64,000 bases of DNA from Arthrobacter sp. AL12 (GCF_029960645.1 NZ_JASBQY010000018.1:17909-81908); one strand, 5' to 3'; positions 30,169-39,699 are shown, counted from the stretch's first letter. The notes: generated from the sequence alone by a model not told the origin. Numbers and translations: made by a program.

Positions 30169-31563
30169 ATGTCCGGCACCCCCGCCCTATCCAGGTCCAG
30201 CCTTGAGAATCGCGTGCTCTACGTGGCGATCGTCGCGTCCTTCATCGCCTTCCTGGACGGCTCTGTGGTTAACCTTGCGCTTCCGGCCATCAGCAGGGAA
30301 CTCGGCGGCGGCCTGGTGCTCCAGCAATGGGTGGTGGATGCCTACCTACTGGCGCTGGGCGCACTGATCCTCGTGGCCGGGTCACTTTCGGACCAGTTCG
30401 GCCGGGTGCGGGTCCTGCAGTGGGGTCTTGCCGGGTTCACCGTCACCTCGGTGCTCTGCGGGCTTGCCTGGAACGGCGAGTCGCTCATCGTGGCCCGGGG
30501 CCTGCAAGGCGTTGCAGGTGCGCTGCTGGTGCCCAGCTCGCTGGCCCTGATCGTGACTGTTTTCAGCGGCCGGGCGCAATCAGCTGCGATCGGCAAGTGG
30601 TCCGCCTGGACCTCCGGAGCCATCGTCGCGGCGCCCCTGCTCGGAGGGGTTTCCGTGGACGTATTCACATGGCGGATGATCTTCTTCCTCAACATCATCC
30701 CAGCAGTTGCGCTGTGGCCGGCTCTGCGCCGGTTGCGTGAACAAGACCTTGGGCGCCCGCCCGGCAGTGCCATTGACGTCAACGGAACCGTCCTGGCGGT
30801 CTTCGGGCTCGGCGGTGTCGTCTATGCCTTCATCGAGAGCGGCACCTCCGGCTGGAGCTCCCCGCAGGTTTGGTTGCCCCTGGGCCTTGGCATTGTCTGC
30901 CTTGCCGCGTTTCTGTTCCACGAAGGGCGCATCCCGGCGCCGATGATGCCGCTGCGGCTCTTCACCATCCGCAATTTTGGCTGGGGCAATACCGCCACAG
31001 TGCTGATCTACGGGGCGCTGAACCTCGGTTTCTTCGTCCTGGGGCTCTTCCTGCAGCAGGTCGCCGGCCTCGGTGCCACCGCGGCCGGCATAGCTCTACT
31101 GCCCCCCACCCTGATCCTGCTTGCAATCTCTGCACGAGTCGGGGCCCTCTCCGGCCGCTTCGGTCCGCGTTGGTTCATGATCGTGGGACCGCTGGTGTGC
31201 GCGGCGGGCTTCCTGATGCTGCTGGGCGTGGGCCTTCCGCTGGATTACTTCGCCCAGGTCTTCCCGGGGATCGTGGTCTTCGGGATCGGTTTGGCCGTTA
31301 CCGTTGCACCGTTGACCTCGGCCATCCTCGGGGCGGTAGACCCAGGAGAGGCAGGTATCGGATCGGCCGTGAACAACGCGGTCGCTCGCATTGCAGGTCT
31401 GGTGACTATCGCGTTCGCCGGGCTCATCACGGGCCCGGCGATCACTACTGCCGGACTGCACGGCACGGCGGCCGTTACGGCGGCTCTCTTCATCGCCGGT
31501 GCAGCGGTGTCCGCCCTAGGGATAAGGAACCCGCAGCGGGCCGGTGAGCGAACCAAAGCATGA
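30169..31563 (+). CDS. MFS transporter, DHA2 type
   Basis: 464 residues from the ATG behind AGGAAGG; a much longer in-frame extension has no transmembrane pattern. About 14 helices. The first reads YVAIVASFIAFLDGSVVNLA LPAI with motif D1, then WVVDAYLLALGALILVAGSL SDQFGRVRV with motif A; motif C-like glycine-rich helices follow (APLLGGVSVD). These fit proton-driven drug exporters of the DHA2 group (EmrB/QacA). The substrate cannot be read from sequence. It stands alone. Confidence 0.88.
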   Translation: MSGTPALSRSSLENRVLYVAIVASFIAFLDGSVVNLALPAISRELGGGLVLQQWVVDAYLLALGALILVAGSLSDQFGRVRVLQWGLAGFTVTSVLCGLAWNGESLIVARGLQGVAGALLVPSSLALIVTVFSGRAQSAAIGKWSAWTSGAIVAAPLLGGVSVDVFTWRMIFFLNIIPAVALWPALRRLREQDLGRPPGSAIDVNGTVLAVFGLGGVVYAFIESGTSGWSSPQVWLPLGLGIVCLAAFLFHEGRIPAPMMPLRLFTIRNFGWGNTATVLIYGALNLGFFVLGLFLQQVAGLGATAAGIALLPPTLILLAISARVGALSGRFGPRWFMIVGPLVCAAGFLMLLGVGLPLDYFAQVFPGIVVFGIGLAVTVAPLTSAILGAVDPGEAGIGSAVNNAVARIAGLVTIAFAGLITGPAITTAGLHGTAAVTAALFIAGAAVSALGIRNPQRAGERTKA

Positions 31564-31909
31564 TCAGAGTCACAAGCCATAGTCCACAGTTCAGTGGTGA
31601 CCGACCAATTCTCCCGAGCTGGGTCTGCCAAATGGCCCGTTGGCTCGAGCGGCCTTGAGGGCTCGGCCGAACGATGCAAAGTGGCGCCAAAGACACGGCG
31701 CTGCCCGAACCTATCGTGCTTCCTTAGAGCAGCCGAAAGTGCTGTTGATCCGAAAGCAGCTGCGGCCGATTTTCGAGGCCGTTCTCCGCAGCTTCTACGC
31801 AAAAGGAAACTGACGAGCGGCTCAGATCTGATGAGATACGCAGAGCGCAAGCGGGAATAGCGTGCTCTATCAGTTAACTGCTGCCCAGCTAGTCGAGCAC
31901 CACTTGGCG

Positions 31910-32990
31910 GGCGAAAAGTCGGATGCCGGGGTCGTCTCCGCTGCGCCGTTGGTGGTCCGTGATCACTTCATTGAGGCCGACCCGTCGGTTGGTCATGCAG
32001 GTCGCTGTCCGCGTCTCCATGAGACGGTCGGAGGAGGGAGCCGTCACCATGATGTTCGTCGATTTCAGCAGGAGGACCGTTCCCGTAGCGCGGTGCCTAT
32101 TCGGCGCCGGTCCGATTCCGGAGGCCTACTGTTCATTTCGCAGCGAAATCGCCCCCGCCCGGGCAGCCGTTCAGCAGCCCAATTGGGGGCGCCGCGGTGG
32201 GCGAGAAAGAGGGTGTGCACAATGTGCACACCCTGGGCTTCGGACCGGGTCGTACTGGTGCCGGACTGGGCCGGATTGAGGAGGTTTGCGGGGGAGCGGC
32301 GGAAATTCAAGGGCTGGAGTCCGGTTCGAGTCCCACCTCGGGCACGGTGTTTCCGCAGGTCAGCAGGGCCTTTCCTGGTGTTTTTTCGTGTGGACAGTGT
32401 CCACACTCTCGCCTCTGATCTGTTGTTCCGGGTGTGGGGGGTCCCGGACAGGCCTGTTTGTTTGTGTGGGGGAGCGGCTGACTACGGCGGACCGGGTACC
32501 GCCCTGCGGGATCTCTTCTGGGTGTTCATCCTCCTTCGTCCTTCCGTTGGGTTTTCGCGTTCACTACTTCATGATGGCAAGGGCCGCGTACAACATGACG
32601 TGCTGATTATTCTTTAGATCGACCTGGGGTAGCGGCCGGTCCGGAGTTTTCGTTCTGATGCCTGTTCATGCAGGAATGCGGGGAGACGGCATGACATGGC
32701 AATTGATCCGGAGCAGATCATTTGGTCGCTGAGCCTGGGCAGGTGGTAGCCGGGGTCGGCCTCGAGGGCGATTAGCAGGAACCGGGGGGCTTTGCTGCCA
32801 TCGCCTTCCCAAAGGTTGGCCCGCCGCCGCAGCCATCATTTTTCCCGCCATCGCCGCATCCGGCTTTTGGGTATCCGGCGTCGCTGTCCTCGCTGTCCTC
32901 GCTGTTTTGGGCGGTGTGAGCTGGCCACGTTACCCTTGATCAGCCCCGGACGATCTCTGCCTCCGCCGGCGTCAACGCATGCTGGACGAG
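31910..32990 (+). repeat. Dispersed non-coding repeat, copy B (tRNA-Leu-derived core)
   Basis: Same architecture and order as copy A. The 5' palindrome GTGTGCACAATGTGCACAC is at 32213-32231; the tRNA-Leu 3' copy at 32323-32352 has one mismatch in 30; the 3' palindrome reads GTGTGGACAGTGTCCACAC at 32388-32406, changed on both arms relative to A and C so that the symmetry is kept. The trailing module (AACATGACG..., ACGGCATGACATGG, GCCCGCCGCCGCAGCCA) extends to about 32990. The stretch 31564-31909 before it holds no gene that I can support. Confidence 0.85.
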
Positions 32991-33320
32991 CAGTGCGGCG
33001 ACGACCCAGAGTCAGGCTCCAAAAACGAGGACACCGGCACTGACTGCATCGCCTCTGCGTCCCATTCGCGGGCAGCCCCGTTTAACCTGCTCGTGCCGCC
33101 CTTACCGGCAGCTTCCTGGGCTTGTCCGTGCTAAGCCCTCGACATCGCGGCGCCTGCCCGGGGGGCGATGTCTCGGTCGCGGCCCAATGCCAAGGAGTCG
33201 CGGAGCCAGGTCTCACTCCTCTTGGAGGAGCCATTTGATCGATCGACGTGTGACGACCATGAGGCGAGGAGCGTCCCGGCATATTCCCCGGCGACCTCTG
33301 CCTCCAGCGCGTTTGCACGC

Positions 33321-33326
33321 TATAAT
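33321..33326 (+). promoter_or_regulatory. Consensus -10 element before glpP
   Basis: TATAAT, a perfect -10 hexamer, lies 29 bases before the GTG start and is unusual in this GC-rich context. No clear -35 hexamer is seen at the right distance, so the promoter may depend on an activator. Confidence 0.55.
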
Positions 33327-33354
33327 AACTCCACAACCCGGAGAGAGGCCATCG

Positions 33355-33960
33355 GTGACTAATGCGCGCGCGGACAAAGGCACGCTGGACAAAAACGTCC
33401 ACCCGATCGAGAAAATTCTGCTGCTGCATCCGGTGATCGCGAGCATCAAAGACGAAGACGGGTTACGGGCGGTGTTGCGCACGCATTGCCCCGTCGTGTT
33501 CGTGCTGTTCGGTTCGGTGCTGACCATTGCCGAAATTGTAAAGACTTTGAAGGATGACGGGCGCATCGTGTTCGTCGACGTCGACCTGGTCGACGGGTTC
33601 TCGACCAAGCCTGTCGTCATCGATTTCTTGACGCAGCACACGCAGGCCGATGGCGTGCTCAGCTCGAAGTCTCTGATGGTCAAGCGCGCGAAGGCAGTGG
33701 GACTCCTCGCCATCCACCGGCTCTTCCTTGTAGACTCGTTCAGCTATAACAATGTCCCGAAGCAAGTCGCAATCTCTGGTGCCGACGCCATCGAGATACT
33801 GCCGGGCTGCATGCCGCGCGTCATCTCGTGGGTGCGCGAAGACACAGATCTGCCGCTCATCGCGGGAGGTTTGGTGTGCGACAAACAGGACGTCATCAGC
33901 GCGCTGGGCGCCGGTGCGATGGCCATCGCGTCGTCGAACCGCGACGTGTGGCAGATGTGA
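33355..33960 (+). CDS. Glycerol-3-phosphate-responsive antiterminator (GlpP family)
   Basis: 201 residues from a GTG preceded by GGAGAGAGG. The sequence follows the GlpP family (Pfam G3P_antiterm) over its length: FVDVDLVDGFS, DGVLSSKSLMVKRAKAVGLL AIHRLFLVDS, DAIEILPGCMPRVISWV, LPLIAGGLV and GAGAMAIASSNRDVW. B. subtilis GlpP binds glycerol 3-phosphate and then the glpD leader RNA, preventing termination. The operon that starts 550 bases downstream has a leader terminator with an alternative hairpin, so this protein is its likely regulator. GlpP is mainly known from Firmicutes. Its ligand here need not be glycerol 3-phosphate. Confidence 0.9.
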   Translation: MTNARADKGTLDKNVHPIEKILLLHPVIASIKDEDGLRAVLRTHCPVVFVLFGSVLTIAEIVKTLKDDGRIVFVDVDLVDGFSTKPVVIDFLTQHTQADGVLSSKSLMVKRAKAVGLLAIHRLFLVDSFSYNNVPKQVAISGADAIEILPGCMPRVISWVREDTDLPLIAGGLVCDKQDVISALGAGAMAIASSNRDVWQM

Positions 33961-34367
33961 TTCGGCGGAAGCGACAAACGTTCGCTGTCACCTGATGTGA
34001 AACCAAGGTGATGGAGGTTCCGTCATGACGGTGCATCCGAGCCCGGAGAGCTCGCCGATGAGGCCAATGGCGCGGCGCTGTCGTAGTCGCCATGCCAGCT
34101 GGCCCGCTCGACCAGCTCGCTCAGGAAACCGCGATTTCCCTGCACGAGCGGCGCTGGTGCAGGCGAGTGCTTTCTTCTTCGTCACCATTTACCGCAGGCC
34201 CATTGTTAGCTCCATGAAAGGGCCACCCGCCGGCCGGCCCGAAAACTCGCCGCTACGCGAAGATCTACTGAGGAAGCGAATGCGGATACGGGAGGTTTCC
34301 TATGATTCAACGCGGATCGCTAGACGGGTCTCGTGACGTGTGCTAGCGTTTAGCGAAACTTCATACA
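33961..34367. other. Stretch between glpP and the operon leader
   Basis: No supported gene. GTTTAGCGAAAC near 34350 is a small palindrome close to where the operon promoter should lie (CATACACAT could serve as a -10), but neither can be fixed from sequence. Confidence 0.4.
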
Positions 34368-34447
34368 CATTCCGTATCACTCGGAATGGTTGCTAAAACC
34401 TAGAGAACAGCAACCTCCTTTTCCTCAGGAGGTTGCTGTTCTTTTTT
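34368..34447 (+). promoter_or_regulatory. Leader RNA with terminator and competing antiterminator hairpin
   Basis: Three hairpins can form. (1) CATTCCG/CGGAATG (34368-34388). (2) Antiterminator: GGTTGCT (34388-34394) with AGCAACC (34409-34415). (3) Terminator: a perfect 16-pair stem, AGAACAGCAACCTCCT (34404-34419) with its complement (34427-34442), then six T. Hairpins 2 and 3 share 34409-34415 and exclude each other. This is the logic of a protein-controlled antitermination leader and fits the GlpP-family gene just upstream. It lies 60 bases before the first structural gene. Confidence 0.88.
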
Positions 34448-34507
34448 GTCTCTTCTCCCTACGAGGCCGGCTCCGCCGGACCTCCCTACGAAAAGGAACC
34501 CGACTCC

Positions 34508-35971
34508 TTGTCTGTCACCCTTACTGACCAGCTCACACGCGAAGAAATCGTCGCCGCCTACACGGAGATGCTCGGCTCTGACCGCGTCATCACTGACGAG
34601 CAGGTGCTGAAAGAGAATAGCGTCGACCGTTACTACAAGGTCGAGAACATCTTTGGCGTCTACTCGCTCCCCCTGCCTGCCGCGGTCTTGAAGCCGGCGA
34701 GCACGGAAGATGTCGCAAAGATCCTCTCGTTCGCGAATGAGCACCTCATCAACGTCGTTCCGAAGACCGGCGGTAGCGCCACCGAGGGCGGTCTTGAGAC
34801 TGTCATTGAGAACTCGGTCGTGGTCGACGGCTCCACGATGAACAAAATCATCGATATCAATATTGAAGACATGCTCGCCACCGTGCAGTGCGGCGTCGGC
34901 CTGGAGCAGCTCGAGAAGGAGCTGCGGGAGATCGGATATACAACCGGGCACTCGCCGCAGTCCAAGCCGCTGGCCCAGTTTGGCGGACTCGTCGCGACCC
35001 GCTCGATCGGTCAGTTCTCGACCCTTTACGGCGGCATCGAAGACATGGTCGTGGGCCTCGAGACGGTCTTCCCAAACGGCGAGATTTGCCGCATCAAGAA
35101 CGTGCCGCGCCGCGCGGCCGGGCCCGACATCCGACACATCGTTATCGGCAATGAAGGTGCACTGACTTACATCACCGAGGTGACCGTCAAGATTTTCCGG
35201 TACTACCCGGAGAACAACAAGTTTTACGGGTACCTGCTTAACGACATCAAGACCGGTCTGCAGATCCTTCGAGAGGTTGTTACGCAGGGCTACCGCCCGT
35301 CGGTCGCTCGTCTGTATGACAAAGAAGATGGTCTGTACCACTTCAAGCACTTCTCCGATGGCCGGTGCGTGCTGATTTTTGTGGCCGAAGGCCCCGAGCG
35401 CATCGCCCAGGCAACCGGCACAGCGATCGAAGAGATCGTCGCCTCGTTCGATGGAGTTGAGCGGGTGGATGGAGCGCTGATCGAGGATTGGTTCAACCAC
35501 CTCAATTGGGACGTGTCCAAGCTCGAGGAAGAGCGGATCGAGATCCGCGAGACGCTCGTCAACGGGTTCACGACCGAGATCTCGGGCAACTGGAGCGTGA
35601 TCGGCGATATCTACGAAAACGCGCTTACCCGCATCCGTGCGGAGATCCCTGCGCAGTTCACGATGCTGGGTGGGCACTCCAGTCACAGTTACCTCAACGG
35701 CACGAACATGTACTTTGTGTACTACTACAAGATCGACGTCGACCCCACCGATGAGCGCACGACCTATCACGACCCGATTCAGAACATCATCGTCGAAGAA
35801 ACGCTCAAGCTCGGCGGATCGATGTGTCACCACCACGGCGTCGGCAAGCACCGTACTCACTTCCTCGCGGAAGAGTACGGTTCGTCGCTGTACATGCTCG
35901 AGACGTTGAAGTCGGCGTTCGACCCCAACGGAATTATGAACCGCGGGACGATTTTCCCGCTCGAGAAGTAG
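34508..35971 (+). CDS. FAD-linked oxidase of the VAO / alkyl-DHAP synthase-like group
   Basis: 487 residues from a TTG behind AAAAGGAA; an earlier in-frame TTG lies inside the terminator stem. The FAD-binding PCMH domain is seen in VVPKTGGSATEGGLETV and GHSPQSKPLAQFGGLVATRS IGQFSTLYGGIEDMVVG; the C-terminal cap has LGGHSSHSYLNGTNMYF and GSMCHHHGVGKHRTHF, the His-rich loop typical of alkyl-dihydroxyacetonephosphate synthase and glycolate-oxidase relatives. It would oxidise a hydroxyl group, probably of a polyol, hydroxy acid or its phosphate. First structural gene of the leader-controlled operon; cytoplasmic. Confidence 0.85.
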   Translation: MSVTLTDQLTREEIVAAYTEMLGSDRVITDEQVLKENSVDRYYKVENIFGVYSLPLPAAVLKPASTEDVAKILSFANEHLINVVPKTGGSATEGGLETVIENSVVVDGSTMNKIIDINIEDMLATVQCGVGLEQLEKELREIGYTTGHSPQSKPLAQFGGLVATRSIGQFSTLYGGIEDMVVGLETVFPNGEICRIKNVPRRAAGPDIRHIVIGNEGALTYITEVTVKIFRYYPENNKFYGYLLNDIKTGLQILREVVTQGYRPSVARLYDKEDGLYHFKHFSDGRCVLIFVAEGPERIAQATGTAIEEIVASFDGVERVDGALIEDWFNHLNWDVSKLEEERIEIRETLVNGFTTEISGNWSVIGDIYENALTRIRAEIPAQFTMLGGHSSHSYLNGTNMYFVYYYKIDVDPTDERTTYHDPIQNIIVEETLKLGGSMCHHHGVGKHRTHFLAEEYGSSLYMLETLKSAFDPNGIMNRGTIFPLEK

Positions 35972-36062
35972 CGGGACTGCACGGGTACGGCGAGGCAACC
36001 CCGCCGTTCCCGACCGCTCTCCGTCACGGCCACTCCCTACTCCTCCTAATTGACAGGCACTC

Positions 36063-36851
36063 ATGAACGACATGAATATCGCCGACTTTGGCGCGGACTT
36101 TTTCTCCCTTGAGGGGAAGAACGCGATCGTCACCGGCGGCAACACCGGGCTGGGCCAGGCGTTCAGCCTGGCGCTGGCGAAGATGGGCGCGAACGTGCTT
36201 GCGGCCAGCATCATGCCCGATGACGGGGCCACGGGCGCACTCGTGGAGGCCGCGGGGGCCCGGTACTCCTACCTGCGCTCCGACATCACGGCCGAGGGAA
36301 ACCCAAAGCGCGTGGTGGACGCGTGCGTCGAAGAGTTCGGCAGCGTCGACATACTCATCAACTGCGCTGGCCGGGGCATCAACGAACCCGACGTGCTGAA
36401 GTTTACGCGCGCGCAGTGGGACCCGATGGTTGCCCTTAACCTCACCGCGGCGTTCGAGATGTCGCACGAGGTGGCGCAGCACATGGTGCCTCAGCGCAGC
36501 GGCAAGATCATCAACATCTGCTCGGTTTTCTCATTCCTCGGCGGTCAGTGGTCGCCGGCATATGCGGCAACCAAGCACGGTATTGCCGGGCTGACAAAGG
36601 CATACTGCGACGAACTGGCTCCGTTCGGCATCCAAGTTAATGGGATCGCGCCTGGCTATTACGCAACCGCCCTTACAACTGAGACGCGGGCAAACCCCGA
36701 GGCGAACCAGCGAGTCATGGATCACGTGCCAGCGGGGCGTTGGGGGCAGACTCAGGACCTTATGGGTGCGACGGCATTTTTGGCCAGCCGCGCCTCGGAC
36801 TACGTCAACGGTCATATTTTGAGCGTTGACGGTGGATACCTGGTGCGCTGA
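36063..36851 (+). CDS. Short-chain dehydrogenase/reductase
   Basis: 262 residues. NAD(P) motif TGGNTGLGQAFSLAL, NAG-like loop INCAGRG, catalytic Ser in NICSVFSF, Tyr/Lys in YAATKHG and the C-terminal NGHILSVDGGYLVR, as in the KduD group of classical SDRs. Two close ATG codons (36063, 36072) are possible starts. It would interconvert a hydroxyl and a keto group of the operon's substrate. Same operon, 91 bases after the oxidase. Confidence 0.88.
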   Translation: MNDMNIADFGADFFSLEGKNAIVTGGNTGLGQAFSLALAKMGANVLAASIMPDDGATGALVEAAGARYSYLRSDITAEGNPKRVVDACVEEFGSVDILINCAGRGINEPDVLKFTRAQWDPMVALNLTAAFEMSHEVAQHMVPQRSGKIINICSVFSFLGGQWSPAYAATKHGIAGLTKAYCDELAPFGIQVNGIAPGYYATALTTETRANPEANQRVMDHVPAGRWGQTQDLMGATAFLASRASDYVNGHILSVDGGYLVR

Positions 36852-36875
36852 GCGCCGGAAGATTGCGACTAACAG

Positions 36876-38312
36876 ATGACAACGAAGTACATCGTGGGTA
36901 TCGACGGGGGCTCGCAGAGCTCGAAGGTCGTCATTTTCGACACGGAGGGGCGGATCGTATGCGAGGCGTCTGAAGCGTTGGCGCCGATGCACACTCCCAA
37001 GCCCGGCACGGCCGAACACCCCGACGACGACCTGTATGACACGATCGTCGCTGCTGCGCGCCGGACACTCGCCGCTTTCACCGGCAACGTAGCCGACATC
37101 GTCGGGGTAGGGTTGTGCACGATTCGATGCTGCCGCGCTTTGGTGCGTGCAGACGGCACGCTCGCGGAGCCGGTGCAGAGCTGGATGGATCATCGTCTGT
37201 CACGCCCCTATGAGCACACGAACGATGAAGTCGCGTACGTGACGACCACGTCGGGCTATCTGATGGGACGGCTAACCGGCAGCCGCACTGACACCGCGGC
37301 GAACTACATCGGTCCGTGGCCGATGGATGTGAACACATGGGACTGGTTCGCCAACCAGGAGACATTCGATTCATTCAACGTGCCGCTCGACATGCTCTAC
37401 AAATTGCAGATGCCGGGGGAGATCGGCGGGTACGTGACAGACGCGTTCGCCGCAGAGACCGGCATCCCGGCTGGCCTTCCTGTCGTGCACACCGCAAACG
37501 ATAAGGCCACCGAGGCGCTCGGTGCGGGGCTGCGCGACGAGAGCATCGGGCTGATTTCGCTCGGCACATATATCGCTGGCATGGTCGTCGGAGAAGACTT
37601 CGTGGCGGAGCCTCGGAGCTATTTCACAAACTTCGCGTCAGAACCGAAGCGCTACATCTACGAAAGTGCCGGCATCCGGCGGGGGATGTGGACCGTGACG
37701 TGGTTGCGCAACCTCGTCGGCACCGAGATCGCGCAGGCAGCGTCGGACGCGGGGGTGACCCCTGAGCAGCATCTAAACGCGCTTGCCGCTCACGTTCCGG
37801 CCGGGTGCGACGGCCTTATGTGCGTGCTCGACTGGCTGGCCTCGCCTACGCAACCGCACAAAAAGGGCATGTTCATCGGCTTCGACGAGCGCCACGGGTA
37901 CGCGCATATGTACCGCGCGATTCTGGAGGGTATTTCGTTCCGGATGAAACAGAACGTGGCGGACATGGAAACCGAGCTCGGCATCCGGCTCGAAAAGCTC
38001 GTCATCTCCGGTGGTGGATCGAACAGCGATGTGGGGATGCAAATCTTCGCCGATATGTTCGATCTGCCCGTTGTGCGCAACGAGGTGCGCAACGCGGCGG
38101 GGTTGGGGGCGGCGATTTGTGTAGCCGTAGCGTGCGGCATCTACCGCGACATCGATGAGGCCACCTCACGAATGGTGCACGAAGCTGACGGGTTCACGCC
38201 CGACGCGGCCCGCGCGCAGCTATACCGCAAGCTCGGCGCGGTTTATTCGGATATCTCTGCGGAGACCGACGCCATCCTCGAACGCACTTACAACATTCTG
38301 TCCGAACAATAG
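36876..38312 (+). CDS. FGGY-family carbohydrate kinase
   Basis: 478 residues. The phosphate loop reads GIDGGSQSSKVVIFDTEGRI; the C-terminal ATP domain has EGISFRMKQNVADMETELGI and LVISGGGSNSDVGMQIFADM, the FGGY signature area. The region where glycerol and xylulose kinases have GxGxSGQ reads VGLCTIRCCRALV, so it does not fit the usual subgroups and the substrate cannot be named. It phosphorylates a polyol or ketose at the ring-opened end, probably after the SDR or oxidase step. 24 bases after the SDR. Confidence 0.88.
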   Translation: MTTKYIVGIDGGSQSSKVVIFDTEGRIVCEASEALAPMHTPKPGTAEHPDDDLYDTIVAAARRTLAAFTGNVADIVGVGLCTIRCCRALVRADGTLAEPVQSWMDHRLSRPYEHTNDEVAYVTTTSGYLMGRLTGSRTDTAANYIGPWPMDVNTWDWFANQETFDSFNVPLDMLYKLQMPGEIGGYVTDAFAAETGIPAGLPVVHTANDKATEALGAGLRDESIGLISLGTYIAGMVVGEDFVAEPRSYFTNFASEPKRYIYESAGIRRGMWTVTWLRNLVGTEIAQAASDAGVTPEQHLNALAAHVPAGCDGLMCVLDWLASPTQPHKKGMFIGFDERHGYAHMYRAILEGISFRMKQNVADMETELGIRLEKLVISGGGSNSDVGMQIFADMFDLPVVRNEVRNAAGLGAAICVAVACGIYRDIDEATSRMVHEADGFTPDAARAQLYRKLGAVYSDISAETDAILERTYNILSEQ

Positions 38313-38324
38313 GAGTATGACGAC

Positions 38325-39650
38325 ATGCCCAAGCTCGCCCAATCAAGGAAGATTTTCGAGCTAGTCCTTCTGATCCTCGCCGCAGGATCAATCTATCCGC
38401 TGGTCTATTTGCGCCAGAACTTCGAAAAGACCATCCTCATCGCATTCGACATGAACCAGTCGGAGCTGGCCAACCTGTATACGATGATCGGCATCATTTT
38501 CGTCATCGGGTATCTACCTAGTGGATGGTTGGCCGACCGGTTCCCGGTCAAATTCCTCATCATCTTCTCGTTGCTGCTGACGGCCGGCGCAGGCCTGTGG
38601 TACGCACAGGTACCTGACAAGTCATCGTTGGTGTACATCTACCTCATCTGGGGTTTCGCGACGGTCTTCACGTTCTGGAGCGCGATTCTGAAGACAGTGA
38701 ATTTACTCGCAGATGCGAAAGAAGAAGGCCGCTATTTCGGCGCGCTCGACGGCGGGCGCGGCCTGGTAGAAGCGATCCTGGCAAGTGCCGCAGTCGCGGT
38801 CTTCGCGTTTGCTGCCGGTCCGGGTGAGGCCGACGGGGCGGCAACGCGCGCCGGCTTTCAGGCGGTCGTCTACATGTACTGCATTGCGATCATCGTGATC
38901 GCCGTAGGGTTGTTCTTCCTCATGCCAAGTGGCCATGATAAGGAGATTAAGGCGGACGAGCAGAGCAAGGGAGATGTCAAGTCGACATTTGCCGCGATTG
39001 TGCGGATCTTGAGGATTCGCGAGGTGTGGGTGATGATCGTCATCCTCTTCTGCGGGTACACGCTGTTCTGGGGTCACTACTACTTCTCGGGGTTTTTGAA
39101 CGTAAACCACGGCGTGTCACAGGTGAGCGCGGGCGTCGTAACAGTGATCGTGTTGTGGATGCGACCGATCGGCGGCTTCGGCGGCGGATTCCTCGCCGAC
39201 AAGTTCGGTCGATCAAGGGTGCTGGCAATTTCGATGACGCTCACTGCGGTACTACTGATAACGCTCGCGGTGCTGCCGGGCGGTTCACCGATTGGTCTCA
39301 TATACGTGCTGATTGTGGCAGCCGGCCTGGTGATGTACGTGATTCGCGGTGTGTACTGGTCCATTCTCGATGAGTGCCGTGTTCCGGTGGCGGTGACGGG
39401 TATTGCGATCGGGATCATCTCCTTCTTCGGCTACTTGCCTGACATCTTCCTCCCGCAGATCAGCAGCGCGATCTACACGAACTTCGGCGACAACGTCGGG
39501 GGCGCAAACAACGTCTACTTCGTGGTGACCGCGGTGATCGGTCTGATTGGTGCCGGTGCAGCGATGTACTTCACGCTGCTGTTGAAGCGACGTACCGCTG
39601 CCGAGGCACTTGAGGCAAAAGCCGCACCTGAGTCGGTGACGGGAGCCTAG
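38325..39650 (+). CDS. MFS permease of the catabolic operon
   Basis: 441 residues, 12 helices. Motif A is seen as GYLPSGWLADRFPVKFLIIF and again in the second half as GFGGGFLADKFGRSRVLAIS. A long cytoplasmic loop (GHDKEIKADEQSKGDVKSTF) divides the halves. It starts 12 bases after the kinase and ends at a strong terminator, so it is the last gene of the unit and its probable uptake system. The loop and length recall bacterial sugar and organic-acid symporters, but no substrate is evident. Confidence 0.88.
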   Translation: MPKLAQSRKIFELVLLILAAGSIYPLVYLRQNFEKTILIAFDMNQSELANLYTMIGIIFVIGYLPSGWLADRFPVKFLIIFSLLLTAGAGLWYAQVPDKSSLVYIYLIWGFATVFTFWSAILKTVNLLADAKEEGRYFGALDGGRGLVEAILASAAVAVFAFAAGPGEADGAATRAGFQAVVYMYCIAIIVIAVGLFFLMPSGHDKEIKADEQSKGDVKSTFAAIVRILRIREVWVMIVILFCGYTLFWGHYYFSGFLNVNHGVSQVSAGVVTVIVLWMRPIGGFGGGFLADKFGRSRVLAISMTLTAVLLITLAVLPGGSPIGLIYVLIVAAGLVMYVIRGVYWSILDECRVPVAVTGIAIGIISFFGYLPDIFLPQISSAIYTNFGDNVGGANNVYFVVTAVIGLIGAGAAMYFTLLLKRRTAAEALEAKAAPESVTGA

Positions 39651-39664
39651 AGACAGACGATACT

Positions 39665-39699
39665 GAACGCCCCGCTCCCACACCGGCAGCGGGGCGTTC
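39665..39699 (+). terminator. Terminator of the GlpP-controlled operon
   Basis: GAACGCCCCGCT and AGCGGGGCGTTC form a perfect 12-pair stem with an 11-base loop 15 bases after the MFS stop. The following T tract is weak. Confidence 0.8.

Noticed and set aside
31862..32617. 251-codon plus-strand frame in repeat copy B
   Set aside because: The frame is not kept in copies A and C and shows no protein family; the region is better explained as the repeat.
33961..34330. Transposase remnant before the operon leader
   Set aside because: A minus-strand reading (GDYDSAAPLASSASS) faintly recalls transposase ends but is too short and lacks family motifs.
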